DNA of 64,000 nucleotides, taken from positions 30,875,361-30,939,360 of the forward strand of contig OX031064.1 of the NCBI GenBank assembly GCA_943736015.1. Reading direction: 5' to 3'. A program made the translations under genes and the position numbers. Below, piece after piece: positions 11,868-21,925 of the stretch; the stretch's first letter is position 1; each line of letters begins with the position of its first letter. The notes under the pieces were generated by a model, which was not told the DNA's origin, made no database searches, and saw only the letters and a list, made by a program, of their open reading frames with translations. Origin of the DNA: Tridacna crocea (lineage: Eukaryota > Mollusca > Bivalvia > Cardiida > Cardiidae).

Positions 11868-12096
11868 TTAACTCATTACCAAACTACAAAATTTTTTGCT
11901 TGTCCAATTTGAAAGCATTTGCAGACTTATAATAATAATGACCGAGAATTTGAAATTTGTTTTGTGAAGGGTAGAAAACATTGTGGGAAAAGGGGAAAAT
12001 GCTGGTTACCAGCATTTTTTCCTTTTCCCACAATGTTTTCTAAAGGCTTCTTTCTCAGGGTTGTGAAAAGTAGGGATTATGTGTTAAGGGGTTTAA
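11868..12096 (-). mobile_element. hpPB MITE
   Basis: TTAA ends; intact core with central GGTTACC as expected for reverse orientation. Confidence 0.9.
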
Positions 12097-12138
12097 AGAC
12101 GAGTGGAAATCAATGTGTATTTTGTTTTCTATTTTCAG

Positions 12139-12208
12139 GGAGACAGTGTAGAGATGAGTATCAGGCTGAATCTTTCCAGCCAGGGGTATTAGACCAAGGA
12201 TTGAAGAT
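12139..12208 (+). other. possible exon remnant beside a MITE
   Basis: A pyrimidine-rich TTTTCTATTTTCAG tract is followed by an open frame reading GRQCRDEYQAESF. The frame continues into the next MITE and stops at 12300. The only non-repeat sequence between two MITEs. No homology recognised. Confidence 0.2.
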
Positions 12209-12430
12209 TTACTCATTACCAGACTACAAGAGTTTAGATTTGTCCAAATTGAAGGTATTTGCAGATGACAAAGTGACTGAAAATTTGAATTTTTTTTTGT
12301 GAAGGGTAGAAAACATTGTGGGAAAAGGAGAAAATGCTGGTAACCAGCATTTTCTCCTTTTCTCACAATGTTTTCTAAAGGCTTCTTTCTCAGGGGTGTC
12401 AGAAGTAGGGATTGTGTGGTAATGGGTTAA
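12208..12430 (-). mobile_element. hpPB MITE, flipped loop
   Basis: Long arm at the left, so reverse oriented, yet the centre reads GGTAACC rather than GGTTACC. Right TTAA is intact; left is TTTA. Confidence 0.88.
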
Positions 12431-12517
12431 ACCAGTTACTGCCTGAAAAAAGAATCACAATGTTCATGCTAGCTGTTCTGACCCTTCAGAAAATTCAATA
12501 GATCCTCAATAATTGTC

Positions 12518-12728
12518 TTAACCCTTTACCAAAGAACAAAATTTTTGACTGGTCCTAATTGAAAGCACTGGCAGATCTCAAAAATTTAAATGTTTCCAGC
12601 TGGGTAGAAAACATTGTGGGAAAAGGAGAAAATGCTGGTTACGGGCATTTTCTCTTTTACCTACAATGTTTTCAAAAGACTTCTATCTCAGGATCGTAAA
12701 AACCAGCGATTGTTTGATAAAAGGTTAA
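12518..12728 (-). mobile_element. hpPB MITE
   Basis: TTAA both ends. Core slightly decayed (GGTTACGGGC). Confidence 0.88.
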
Positions 12729-12764
12729 CAAACAACCAGTGGTTTTTACAATGTTGATGTGGAA

Positions 12765-12892
12765 ACCTTTTGAAAACATTGTGGGAAAAGGAGAAATGGC
12801 TGGTTTCTACCATTTCTAATAAATTGGATTTGTCATCTGCAAATGCTTTCAATTCGGACGAGTCTAAAATTTTGTTGCATGGGAAAAAGTGA
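12765..12892 (+). mobile_element. hpPB MITE, right core arm lost
   Basis: Left half of the palindrome intact, second half deleted, long arm present (CTGCAAATGCTTTCAATT). Confidence 0.75.
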
Positions 12893-13079
12893 AATAAAAA
12901 GGCTTAGACCAACACAATGAAGTGTAAATGTCTACAGACTTCAGTTGTGGACATTTTTCCAAGATTTTTTCAAAGTATTACCTAGAAAAACTATGTGTGC
13001 ACTTCAGAAGCCAGGTTTTCATCTACAAACTCATAAAACTGTTTACCGGTAGTTGGGATATATCACAAAATATTAAAAC

Positions 13080-13140
13080 AAGATAGTGTAGATGAAGATT
13101 AGATTTCCTCCTACAGTCTGATCTTCATCTACATTGTCTT
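13080..13140. repeat. family D hairpin
   Basis: Degenerate copy of the 'AGTGTAGAT...AGTCTGATCTT...ATCTACA' palindrome best preserved at 28814. Confidence 0.6.
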
Positions 13141-13453
13141 AACATTTTACCACATAAAATTGAAAAGCATTTGCAGACAAAAAATTCATAGAGGCTCAAA
13201 TGGGGGTCTGCCAAGTTCTTTGAATTATAACATTGGTTCAAAATTGGCCCTGCCCTGGGGGTCACAAGAATAACGAGCTTATGTGTGGACTTAATTTAAA
13301 GAGTTATCAAGGGAAATAACTCCAATTATAAGTGATGTATACATTGTTACTATTTAACTCCCTTGATTATTACATGGATTATAACATGATTTATGTTAGA
13401 TATTTAAGTTTTTTGGTAGAATACTGGTATGCTCAATTTTCAGGGATAGTGAT

Positions 13454-13722
13454 ATGAGCCGTGCTCTGTTAAAAGGGAGCTTAATGCATATCCGAAAAGT
13501 ATAGACCTAGGTCAGCCTGTGCATTCCACGCAGGCTGAAAACTAGGCAGAAACTTTTCAATACTAGTCAATTTTCTGTATGTCAAAGGACCTGTCTACCT
13601 CATGATTAAGTGGGTTGTTTAAAAAATGACTTTTATGGATCCATGATTATGTAATGATTTGGGCTGGTATCATGCATGACAGATCACATTAAGCCCTCTT
13701 TTAACAGAGCACAGCTCATATA
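13454..13722. mobile_element. family C hairpin element
   Basis: Inverted ends ATGAGCCGTGCTCTGTTAAA and TTTAACAGAGCACAGCTCAT, AGGGAGCTTAATGCAT next to them. It contains a small 'GGTCAGCCTGTGCATTCCAC' hairpin. Confidence 0.8.
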
Positions 13723-13734
13723 TTTCGTGATGCT

Positions 13735-13912
13735 AATAGTTATGCTCAGATTAGACCCATCCAAATTCAAAGCATTAGCAGACCACAATTTCAATGTGGC
13801 TCAAATTATGACACATTCCTTTGGTTACCAGCATTTTTTCTTTTTCCACAATGTTTCCAAAACCTTACTTCTCAAGGGTCAATAAAAGTCGGCATCCTGT
13901 GGTGAAGAGTTA
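13735..13912 (-). mobile_element. hpPB MITE, left core arm lost
   Basis: Long arm and right half of palindrome remain; left half missing. Confidence 0.75.
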
Positions 13913-13915
13913 ATA

Positions 13916-14145
13916 ATTAACCCTTTACCCCATAAGGCATTTCTATGGTATCTCTAACTGACCCTGAATAACAGCAACATTGAAGCCGTTTCTTATGTGT
14001 ATATGACACCTTTTGATAGCATAGAAAACATTGTGGCGAAAGGTGAAATTGCTCGTCACGAGCAATTTCACCTTTTGCCACTATGTTTTCCAAAGCCTCC
14101 TACAAGCAATGCGTAGAAATGAGTATCTATTGAGTAAAGGGTTAA
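13916..14145 (+). mobile_element. hpPB subfamily 2 MITE
   Basis: TTAA both ends, CCCTTTACC start. Core at 14024-14090 is again exactly 67 nt with a 1-nt loop but reads GGTGAAATTGCTCGT...; flanking arms differ from the main family. Partner copy at 21041. Confidence 0.9.
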
Positions 14146-14255
14146 AAAGTAAGATTTCTAATATTAAGTTTTTGTGTTCAAGAAATTTACTTCTCATGGA
14201 ATTGAAAAACATTACATGACACTATCTTTGTAATTGAAAAAAAAGGACTTTTTTT

Positions 14256-15822
14256 AGCTCACCTGAGCACAACGTGCTCAAGGGGAACTTTTAGGATCAC
14301 CCGGTGTCCGTCGTGCGTCGTCAACAATTCTTTAAACATCAACTCCTCCTAAACCGTTGGGCCAATTTGGACCAAACATGGCAGGAATGTTCCTTGGGAG
14401 GTCCTCTTTAAAAATTGTTCACAGAATTTGATTCCATCAAAAACTCTGGTTGCCATGGCAACGAAATGGAATTTTTTAGCAAATTCTTTAAAAATCTTCT
14501 CCTCTGAAACCGCTGGTCGGATTTTAAAATAATTTCACAGATTAGTTCCTTGGGTGACCCTTTTCAAAAATTGTTCGTGAAATTTTGATCCGTCCAAAAA
14601 TGTGGCTCTGGTGAATGGGGGCTTCTTGCACTATACAGAAATGAAGGAATTCTTTAAAATTCTTCTCCTCTGAAACCGCTGGTCGGATTTTAAAATAATT
14701 TCACAGATATGTTCCTTGGGTGACCCTTTTCAAAAATTGTTCGTGAAGTTTTGATCCGTCCAAAAATGTGGCTCTGGTGAATGGGGGCTACTTGCACTAT
14801 ACAGAAATGAAGGAATTCTTAAAAAATCTTCTTCTCTGAAACCGCTTGTCAGATTTTGAAATAATTTCACAGAGTTGTTTCTTGGATGACCCTTTTCAAA
14901 AATTGTTCATGAAATTTTGATCCGTCAAAAAATGTGGCTCTGGTGAATGGGGGCTACATGCACTATACAGAAATAAAGGAATTCTTAAAAAATCTTCTTC
15001 TCTGAAACTGCTGGTCAGATTTTGAAACTATTTCTCAGGGATGTTCTTTGGGTGACCCTTTTCAAAAATTGTTCGCGAAATTTTGATTGGTCAAGAAACA
15101 TGGCTCTGATGAATGGGGGCTACTTGCACTATATGGAAATGAAGAAATTCTTGAAAATCTGAAACGGCTGGACAGATTTTGAAATGATTTCACAGAGATA
15201 ATCCTTGGGTGACCCTTTTCAAAAATTGTTCATGAAATTTTGATCCGTCAAGAAACATGGCTCTGGTGAATGGGGGCTACTTGCACTATATGGAAATGAA
15301 GAAATTCTTGAAAATTCTTCTTATCTGAAACCCCTAGTCTGATTTTAAAATAATTTGACAGAGATGTTCCTTGGGTGACCCTTTTCAAAAACTGTAGATA
15401 TAATTTTTATCTGTCATGAAACATTGCTCTTGTGAATGGGGGCTACTTGCACTATACGGACATGATGAAATTCGTGAAAATTCTCTTTCTCTGAAACCCC
15501 TGGTCAGATTTTAAAAGAAATTTTCCGAAATGTTCCTTGGGTGACCCTTTTCAAAACTTGTTTGTAAATTTTGATCCATCAAGAAACATGGTTTTTATGG
15601 ATGGGGGCTACTTGCTCGTATACAGAAATGAAGAATTCTTAAAAATTCTTCTTTTTGAAACCGATGGTCAGATTTCGAAGTGATTTTACAGGTGACCTTT
15701 TGAAAATTGCTTGGCAAAATTATAAATTTGTTTCCAATGCTTCAATACCTCAAGAAAAAATAGGCTATGGTCATCTCAAAAATTCAGGTGAGCGATCCAG
15801 GGCCATCTTGGCCCTCTTGTTT
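14256..15822 (+). mobile_element. Helentron-like element with 166-bp repeats, second full copy
   Basis: Same head, same tandem units and same tail hairpin as 8718-10270. Flanked by T-runs on both sides. High similarity along the whole length indicates recent spread of this subfamily. Confidence 0.82.
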
Positions 15823-15929
15823 TTTAAAGGGAGGGGGTTATTTTTCTTTGTAAGTTTAGACTTAGTGAGTTTTTATTCTGTATGTTGCTGTCAGTGGTAA
15901 TTATGCATATGGGTATATTTATAGTACTT

Positions 15930-16150
15930 TCAAGAAAATACAATTTTTTTACTAGACCAAATTAAAAGCTATAGCAGACAACAATTTAGATATATTTTGA
16001 AATGATTATTTTTGTTGCTTTCATGGTAGGAAACATTGTGGGAAAAGAAGGAAATACTAGTTACCAGCATTTTTTCCTCTTCTCATGTTTTCAAAACCTT
16101 TCTCTTTGAGGGTCAATCAAACTGGGAATTGTGTGGTAGTCAGTTTAAAG
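15930..16150 (-). mobile_element. hpPB MITE, decayed
   Basis: Core AGTTACCAGC with a shortened right arm; right end GTGTGGTAGTCAGTTTAA. Confidence 0.75.
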
Positions 16151-16252
16151 CCAGTGGTATGATACAGGGCTATCATGGTTCTCTTGTTATAATCCCAATC
16201 CTGTTTCAGAACTCTATGTATCCATTTCTTCACTTTTTGTTGATAGGCTGTT

Positions 16253-16486
16253 GAGTTACGGAAGACTCAAAAAACTTTAGATGAGTCCAAGATGAAAGTA
16301 TTTGCAGACCTCAAAATGATTGTTACTCAAAAATTGAAATCTGTTAATCTGTTTGAAGAAGGGTAGTAAACATTATGGGAAAAGGAGAAAATGCTGGTTA
16401 CCAGCATTTTCTCCTTTTTTTCCATAATGTTTACAAAAGGTCACTTTTCCAAGTATGATAAAAGTGGACATTGTATGGTGAAGGAT
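16253..16486 (-). mobile_element. hpPB MITE
   Basis: Full-length copy with worn ends (GAGTTACGGAAGAC / ATGGTGAAGGATTGA) and a good core. Confidence 0.8.
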
Positions 16487-16539
16487 TGAGATGACTGGAT
16501 TCAGGATGTCAATTATGTTGTAAGAACTTGGAATTTGTT

Positions 16540-16676
16540 TAATTTTTTACCAAAATTACAAAATTTCATGCTTGTCAATGGTAGAATTTTGTACGAGAGG
16601 GATTGGATAAAAATTGGAAGGAAAGAAAATACTATATGCATTTTTCTCCTTTTCCTGTAATATTTTATTGAGTTTT
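16540..16676 (-). mobile_element. hpPB remnant
   Basis: Recognisable only by the TTTACCAAAATTACAAAATT start and a weak CATTTTTCTCCTTTTCC arm. Confidence 0.4.
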
Positions 16677-16904
16677 TAACCCTTTACCAAACAATCCCTG
16701 GTTTTTATGGCCCAGAGTAAGAAGCCTTCTGAAAACATTGAGGGAAAAGGAGAAAATGCCGGTTACCAGCATTTTCTCCTTTTCCACTAAGTTTTCAACT
16801 CTTTAATACTAAGTTTAAATTTTTTCAGTTACGTTTATTTTGTTGTCTGCAAATGCTTTGACTTTTGACAAGTCTAAAAATTTGTTGTTTGGAAAAAGAG
16901 TTAA
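16676..16904 (+). mobile_element. hpPB MITE, flipped loop
   Basis: TTAA both ends. Forward orientation, but the centre reads GGTTACC. Confidence 0.88.
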
Positions 16905-16918
16905 ACTTTTCTCAGGGT

Positions 16919-17202
16919 CTTGACTCTTTACCAAGTGACAAAACCTTAGACTGGTACAATGTGAAAGCATTTGCAGATAACAAAATGAAAGTTACTGAGG
17001 TTACCAGCATTTTCTCCTCTTCCCATAGTGTTTTCAAAAGGCTTCTTTCTCAGGGATGTCAAAAGTAGGGATTGTGTGGTAATGGATTAACTCTTTACCA
17101 CATGACAAAATTTTAGACTGGTTCAAATTGAAAGCATTTGCAGACAACAAATTAGAGGTGACTGAAAAATGGAAATTTGTTCTGGGAAGGAGTTAAAACA
17201 GT
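16919..17202 (-). mobile_element. two hpPB copies sharing TTAA
   Basis: The first (16919-17090) lacks the left half of the palindrome: the long arm runs straight into GGTTACCAGC. The second (17087-17202) keeps only its long arm. They share the TTAA at 17087. Confidence 0.8.
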
Positions 17203-17387
17203 CTGTAGTGTGAATATTTTATTGTATTGATTTTAAGCCCTTTTTCTAACCATTTTTTTTTTCTATAGAAAAAAATTATATCGTAGGCTTTTGAAAATGC
17301 TGTGGATAAGTGTGTTAGCAAACATTTTCTCTTAGTCCCATAATATTGGGCCAAGACCTACCAGTATCCTGTCAATTTAGGCACATC

Positions 17388-17615
17388 TTAACCCATTACC
17401 ACACAATCCCTACTTTTGACGCCCCTGAGAAAGAAGGCTTTAGAAAATATTGTGGGAAAAGGAGAAAATGCTAGTAACCAGCATTTTCTCCTTTTTCCAC
17501 AATGTTTTCTACCCTTCACAATACAAATTTCAAATTTTCAGTCACTTTTATTTTGTCGTCTGCAAATGCTTTCAATTTGGACAAGTCTGTAATATTGTCA
17601 TTTGGTAATGGGTCA
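17388..17615 (+). mobile_element. hpPB MITE
   Basis: Left TTAA intact, right end TTTGGTAATGGGTCA. Core nearly perfect. Confidence 0.88.
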
Positions 17616-17675
17616 GCTGTCACCTCAAATGTTTTTGAAGTGAGACAAGTCTAAAATTTTGTCATTTTGGAAGGA

Positions 17676-18130
17676 GTTTACCCTATACCACACAATGTTG
17701 ACTTAATGACACTCAGTTCTCATCATTTAAAACATTTGAGTATATAGGGATTGCCCTGTAACTCGATGATGCCCTTTATGCATTAAATTTTCTTAATTCA
17801 ATTCTTTTATTGTCATTCAAACTTTATTCAGTTTAAACAACTCCACGTTTATTATCTTTTAATATAGATATGCGCGCTAAATGACCAAAGTTGTCGATGC
17901 GCCATAAAACAACATTCATTCATTCATTCTTAATGACACTGAGGGAGAAGCCTTTTTGAAAAGATTTTTGGAGGAAAAAAAAATGCTGGTAACCAGCATT
18001 TTGTCCTTTTTCCACAACATTTTCTACCCTTCCCAGAACAAATTTAAATTTTTCAGATGCAATTATTTTGTCATCTGTAAACAAGCAATTTTGGGCTAGT
18101 CTGAGATGTTGTCATTTGGTAAAGATTCAA
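17676..18130 (+). mobile_element. hpPB MITE split by a retroposon
   Basis: Left arm to 17713, then a 216-bp insertion, then the rest of the left arm, core and right arm to 18130. Confidence 0.75.
17714..17929 (+). mobile_element. retroposon with (CATT)n tail
   Basis: Flanked by an exact 11-bp duplication TTAATGACACT (17703-17713, 17930-17940). 3' end AAAACAACATTCATTCATTC. Consistent with SINE or 5'-truncated LINE insertion by target-primed reverse transcription. Confidence 0.75.
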
Positions 18131-18184
18131 TGTAATATATTAATGTTTATATCAAACCATTTTATTATTCAGAAAAAATGTGAA

Positions 18185-18290
18185 GAAGAAAACATTGTGG
18201 AACATGGTGGAAGTGCTTGTAACCAGCATTTCTTTCCTTTTACACTATGTTTTGTAACTCATAAAAGACAAATTCTATTATTAGAGCCAT
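18185..18290 (+). mobile_element. hpPB remnant
   Basis: Decayed core (GAAAACATTGTGGAACATGG ... ACACTATGTTTTG). Confidence 0.5.
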
Positions 18291-18295
18291 GCCAT

Positions 18296-18536
18296 ATGGC
18301 ATGTAACACTTGAAAAGGGGCATTCTGACATTTGCATAAAGTGTCATCTCAGATCAGCCTCGGATCAGCCTGTGCAGTCAGGCAGGTTAATCCAAGGTGG
18401 CACTTTACATTATATTGTTCGTTAGAGTTGTGCAAACAGAAAAACATAAAGTGTCGTCTTTGAGTAGCCTGCATGGATTGTGCAGGCTGATCTGAGATGA
18501 GACTTTACGCCGATGTATGAATGACCCTTTTTGGAA
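18296..18536. mobile_element. family B double-hairpin element
   Basis: ATGGCATGTAACAC start, GGGGCATT near it, then two CAGCCTG-type hairpins bounded by TAAAGTGTC motifs; right terminus worn. Confidence 0.7.
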
Positions 18537-18678
18537 ATTGCAAATCATGTGATTATGCTCTGCAGATGGTTTCAAACTGGACAGTACATGTACTAAATTT
18601 TTGTTGTTTTGTAAAAAGTTGAAAAGATCCTTATTGTGAATGGGTTGTGTTAATGTGTACCTTTTACCAAGCCAGCAG

Positions 18679-18909
18679 TTTAACTCTTTACCATACAATA
18701 CTGACTTTAACGACCCCGAGAAAGAAACCCTTTGAAAACATTGTAGCAAAAGGAGAAAATGCTGGTAACCAGCATTTTTTGTCCTTTTCCCACCATGTTT
18801 ACTACCATTTCCAAATCAAATTTCAATTTTTGATTCACATTCATTTTGTCGTCTGCAAATGCTTTCAACTTGGACTGGTCCAAAGTTTTGTTGTGTGGTA
18901 AAAGGTTAA
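18679..18909 (+). mobile_element. hpPB MITE
   Basis: TTAA both ends, core GGTAACC. Confidence 0.9.
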
Positions 18910-18911
18910 AA

Positions 18912-19400
18912 AAATATGATTGGCAAAAGGGGGGGCATAATCTATCTTTGTGATGCATTTTGCATGGCAAAATATTACTCAAATCATGGATCCATACAGT
19001 TTCTTTTGTCCAGTATCCAGCTGAATCATGAGGTAGCCTTGTCCTTTGACATGCAAAAATTGACCAATAGCAAAAGGTTTTTGACCCAGGTCAGCCTGTG
19101 CGTAACCTGCAAGCTGATACTGAGTCAATACTTTTTGCAGATGCATTAACTGTTTACCACACGAGAAAATTTTAGACTGGTCCAAATTGAAAGCATTTGC
19201 AGTCGACAAAATAAAGGTGACTAAAAAATAGAAATTTGTTCTGGGAAGGGTAGAAAACACTGGGGGAAAAGGAGAAAATGCTGGTTACCAGCATTTTCTC
19301 CTTTTCCCATAGTGTTTTCAAAAGGCTTCTTTCTCATGGATGTCAAAAGGAGGGATTGTGTGGTAATGGGTTAAGCCCCCTTTTCATAGAGCATGGCTCA
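18912..19400. mobile_element. family C element interrupted by hpPB
   Basis: GGCAAAAGGGGGGGCATAAT at left, AGCCCCCTTTTCATAGAGCA at right, split by the MITE at 19150-19370. Removing MITE and one TTAA restores GATGCATTAAGCCCCC, the sequence of uninterrupted copies. Confidence 0.8.
19146..19374 (-). mobile_element. hpPB MITE with proven TTAA duplication
   Basis: Inserted in a family C element exactly at its TTAA (19146-19149 and 19371-19374), which fixes the element as 19150-19370. Confidence 0.95.
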
Positions 19401-19419
19401 GTTAAGTATGTACTTAAAA

Positions 19420-19578
19420 ACCTTGTGGAAATTGGTTAAAGTGCTGGTTTGTAGCATTTAGTCCTTTTCTTCCATGTTTTCTATCCTTTGTCATCTAGTT
19501 ACATAATTACAGCCACATTTTATCATCTTCAGATACTTTCTGTTTGGATGAGTGCAATATTTCTTTGTTTTGTAAAAG
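19420..19578 (+). mobile_element. hpPB remnant
   Basis: Weak core (GTGCTGGTTTGTAGCATTTA) and a decayed long arm. Confidence 0.5.
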
Positions 19579-19625
19579 TTTTTTTTTAGCTATTCTTTAT
19601 TGTAGTGAGGTACATGTAATTGTCT

Positions 19626-19830
19626 GGAATGGCGGTCAAAAGCCCCTCCGGTCATAATCCCCTTCCCCTAAAAACAGGTATGGCGGTCAAAAGCCCCTTC
19701 ACAATTTTGCAAGGGCGGTCATTATCCCCTTCATCAAATTTTAAAGGCGGTCAAAAGCCCCTTTGCGATTTCGCAAGGGTGGTCATTATCCCCTTGATCC
19801 AATCTTTCAGGCGGACAACAGCCCCTTTAC
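19626..19830. repeat. degenerate repeat with GGCGGTCAAAAGCCCC motif
   Basis: Alternates 'GGCGGTCAAAAGCCCC' and 'GGTCATTATCCCC' motifs about every 30 bp with inverted TTTTGCAAGG / CGATTTCGCAAGGG linkers. Resembles half of a foldback-type terminus. Confidence 0.7.
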
Positions 19831-20077
19831 ATGGGCTAGCGTCTCCCTTTGTGATTTCTAACGAAGAAATAAAATAATTTTAGTGTCGTACCTGTGCCGT
19901 GCATCCCTATCCCCTGCCCCCCCCCCCTTTTTTTTTTTTTTGCTTGATGGTGATTTACTCATTAAATTGTTTCCTTTCGGTCTTATATATATACATTCAA
20001 CATGTAAACGAGTGATCACTTTGTACCATAACAGATAATTATCTTAATCCGTCCTCAGTTTATCTTATTGTTGTGTT

Positions 20078-20306
20078 TTAACTCTTTACCAAACGACAAA
20101 ATTGTAGACTGGTCCATATTAAAAGCCTTTGCAGACGACAAAATAAAAGTTACTGAAATTTTGAAATTTGTTTTGAGAAGGGTAGAAAACATTGTGGGAA
20201 AAGGAGAAAATGCTGGTTACCAGCATTTTCTTCTTTTCCCACTATGTTTTCAAAAGGCTTCTTCCTCAGGGGCGTTAAAAGTCGGGATTGTGTGGTAAAG
20301 AGTTAA
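20078..20306 (-). mobile_element. hpPB MITE
   Basis: TTAA both ends; core near perfect. Confidence 0.92.
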
Positions 20307-20330
20307 TTTGGACTCAGAGGTAGCAGAAAG

Positions 20331-20515
20331 AGGGAATGATTATGATTTCAAAATTGAAAAAAAAAAAGTTATTTTCCACTAAACCGGATGTTATGGGAAC
20401 TCATTAGAATTGTCTCATTGAGATGATCCCTATTAGTACACACAACATAGAGTTTCAAAGAGAAATAATGGATTTATAAAATCAGTATTCCCTTATCTGT
20501 AGTTCTGTGGAGAAG
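20331..20515. repeat. family F dispersed repeat
   Basis: Homologous to 27005-27190 (landmarks AACTCATTAGAATTGTCTCAT and AGAGAAATAATGGATTTA). Confidence 0.75.
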
Positions 20516-20582
20516 TCTTAAATTTTGTTGTTTAGTGGAGAAGTAATGAATGACTTTGTTTCACTTTTTTTTTTTCAGTGAT

Positions 20583-20700
20583 TTCTTTTTCAACCCTTAG
20601 GCTGCTAAGCGTGACTTGCAGACCTTTTTCCAGACAGTATGGATCAAGATCAGACTGCTCAGAATGTACAGTCTGATCTTGAACTACACTGTCTTATAGT
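20583..20700. repeat. family D hairpin element
   Basis: AACCCTTAGGCTGCTAAGCG edge followed by GATCAAGATCAGACTG...CAGTCTGATCTTGA palindrome. Confidence 0.7.
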
Positions 20701-20828
20701 GACATATTGTTCCCCTCAAAAATATCTATGATGTAGCAAACTTTCAGTTCTTGCTGTCTGCTGAAAAATTCCATTTCAGTATTTAGAGAAATAAGGGTTA
20801 GTGTAAAACTTGTATTTGTGTATAATCA

Positions 20829-21044
20829 TTAAACTTTTACCACACAAAAGTTTTTTAGAAAGATTCAAGTCAAAAGCATTTCTAAAGCACATCGTAATTT
20901 GGCACAAGTAATTGGAGTTGTCTGTAAAAGGGAAGAAAACCTTATTGGGAAAGGAGAAAATGCTGGTTCTCCTTTTCCCACAATGTTTTAAAATGCTTCT
21001 TTCTCAGGGTCATTGAAACCCAGAGTTGTGTGGCAAAGGGTTAA
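20829..21044 (-). mobile_element. hpPB MITE with truncated palindrome
   Basis: TTAA both ends; ~20 nt around the palindrome tip deleted (GCTGGTTCTCC). Right TTAA shared with the next element. Confidence 0.85.
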
Positions 21045-21261
21045 CGCTTTACTCCATAGATACTCATTTCTATGCATTGCTTGTTGGAAAACATTGTGGC
21101 AAAAGGTGAAATTGCTCGTGATGAGCAATTTCACTTTATGCCACAATGTTTTCTACACTAGTATCAAAAGGTGTCATATACACATAAGAAACGACTTCAT
21201 CCTTGCTGTTATTTAGGGTCAATTAGAGACAATAGAAATGCCTTATGTAGCAAAGGGTTAA
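21041..21261 (-). mobile_element. hpPB subfamily 2 MITE
   Basis: TTAA both ends. Inverted relative to 13916-14145. Core at 21087-21153 with loop base G (C in the forward copy). Confidence 0.9.
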
Positions 21262-21352
21262 TTTAAGACATGTACTTGTTTATTGACGCTTTTTCAGATG
21301 ACAATATTTTTTATTGATCTGTAATGAAGGCATATGCAGTCAACAAATACGA

Positions 21353-21622
21353 TATGAGCCATGCTCTGGCATGGGAGGGCTTTATGCATCTCAATTGTGT
21401 GTGATACCTGGCAAGCGATCACACCATTGTCGATTCATATATATGCCATATTTTTCAACAACTGACATAATCACGGGGTACACTGGTCCTTGAACATACA
21501 GACAGTTTTCCTGTAGTGAAAACTTTCGGTCCAGGTCAGCCAACGTGGAGTACACAGGCTGACTTGGGCCGATAGTGTTTGCAGATGCATTAAGCCCCCT
21601 TTTCTCAGAGGATTTCTCATTT
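21353..21622. mobile_element. family C hairpin element
   Basis: ATGAGCCATGCTCTGGCATG at left and GCATTAAGCCCCCTTTTCTC at right; internal TCAGCC/GGCTGA hairpin. Confidence 0.78.
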
Positions 21623-21639
21623 GTATGTTTCTGATAGTG

Positions 21640-21783
21640 GTTATTGTGTGAAAAGGTGTAAAACATTGTGAGAAAAGGGGGTAAAATGTTGGTTAACAGC
21701 ATTTTCTCCTTTTCCCACAACGTTTTCCAATGATCTATTTCTCATGGCCGTTACAACTGGGAATTGTGTGGTAGAGGCTTAAT
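21640..21783 (-). mobile_element. hpPB MITE, 5' truncated
   Basis: Core with TTGGTTAACAGC centre and the short arm up to GGTAGAGGCTTAAT. Confidence 0.75.
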
Positions 21784-21844
21784 TATTTTATTAAGGGTTT
21801 TACTGTAAAAAAAAAGATAAATATGGTTTAAGTAATGCTTGTTG

Positions 21845-21925
21845 TGTGTGAAAGGATGAAAAACATTGTGGGAAAAAGGGAAAATGTTGGTAACCAGCAG
21901 TTTCCCCTTTTCCCGCAATGTTTTT
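21845..21925. mobile_element. hpPB core remnant
   Basis: Palindrome GAAAAACATTGTGGGAAAAA ... CGCAATGTTTTTC without clear arms. Confidence 0.6.

Noticed and set aside
19918..19940. C-run followed by T-run as a functional signal
   Set aside because: Simple low-complexity sequence; likely polymorphic homopolymers.
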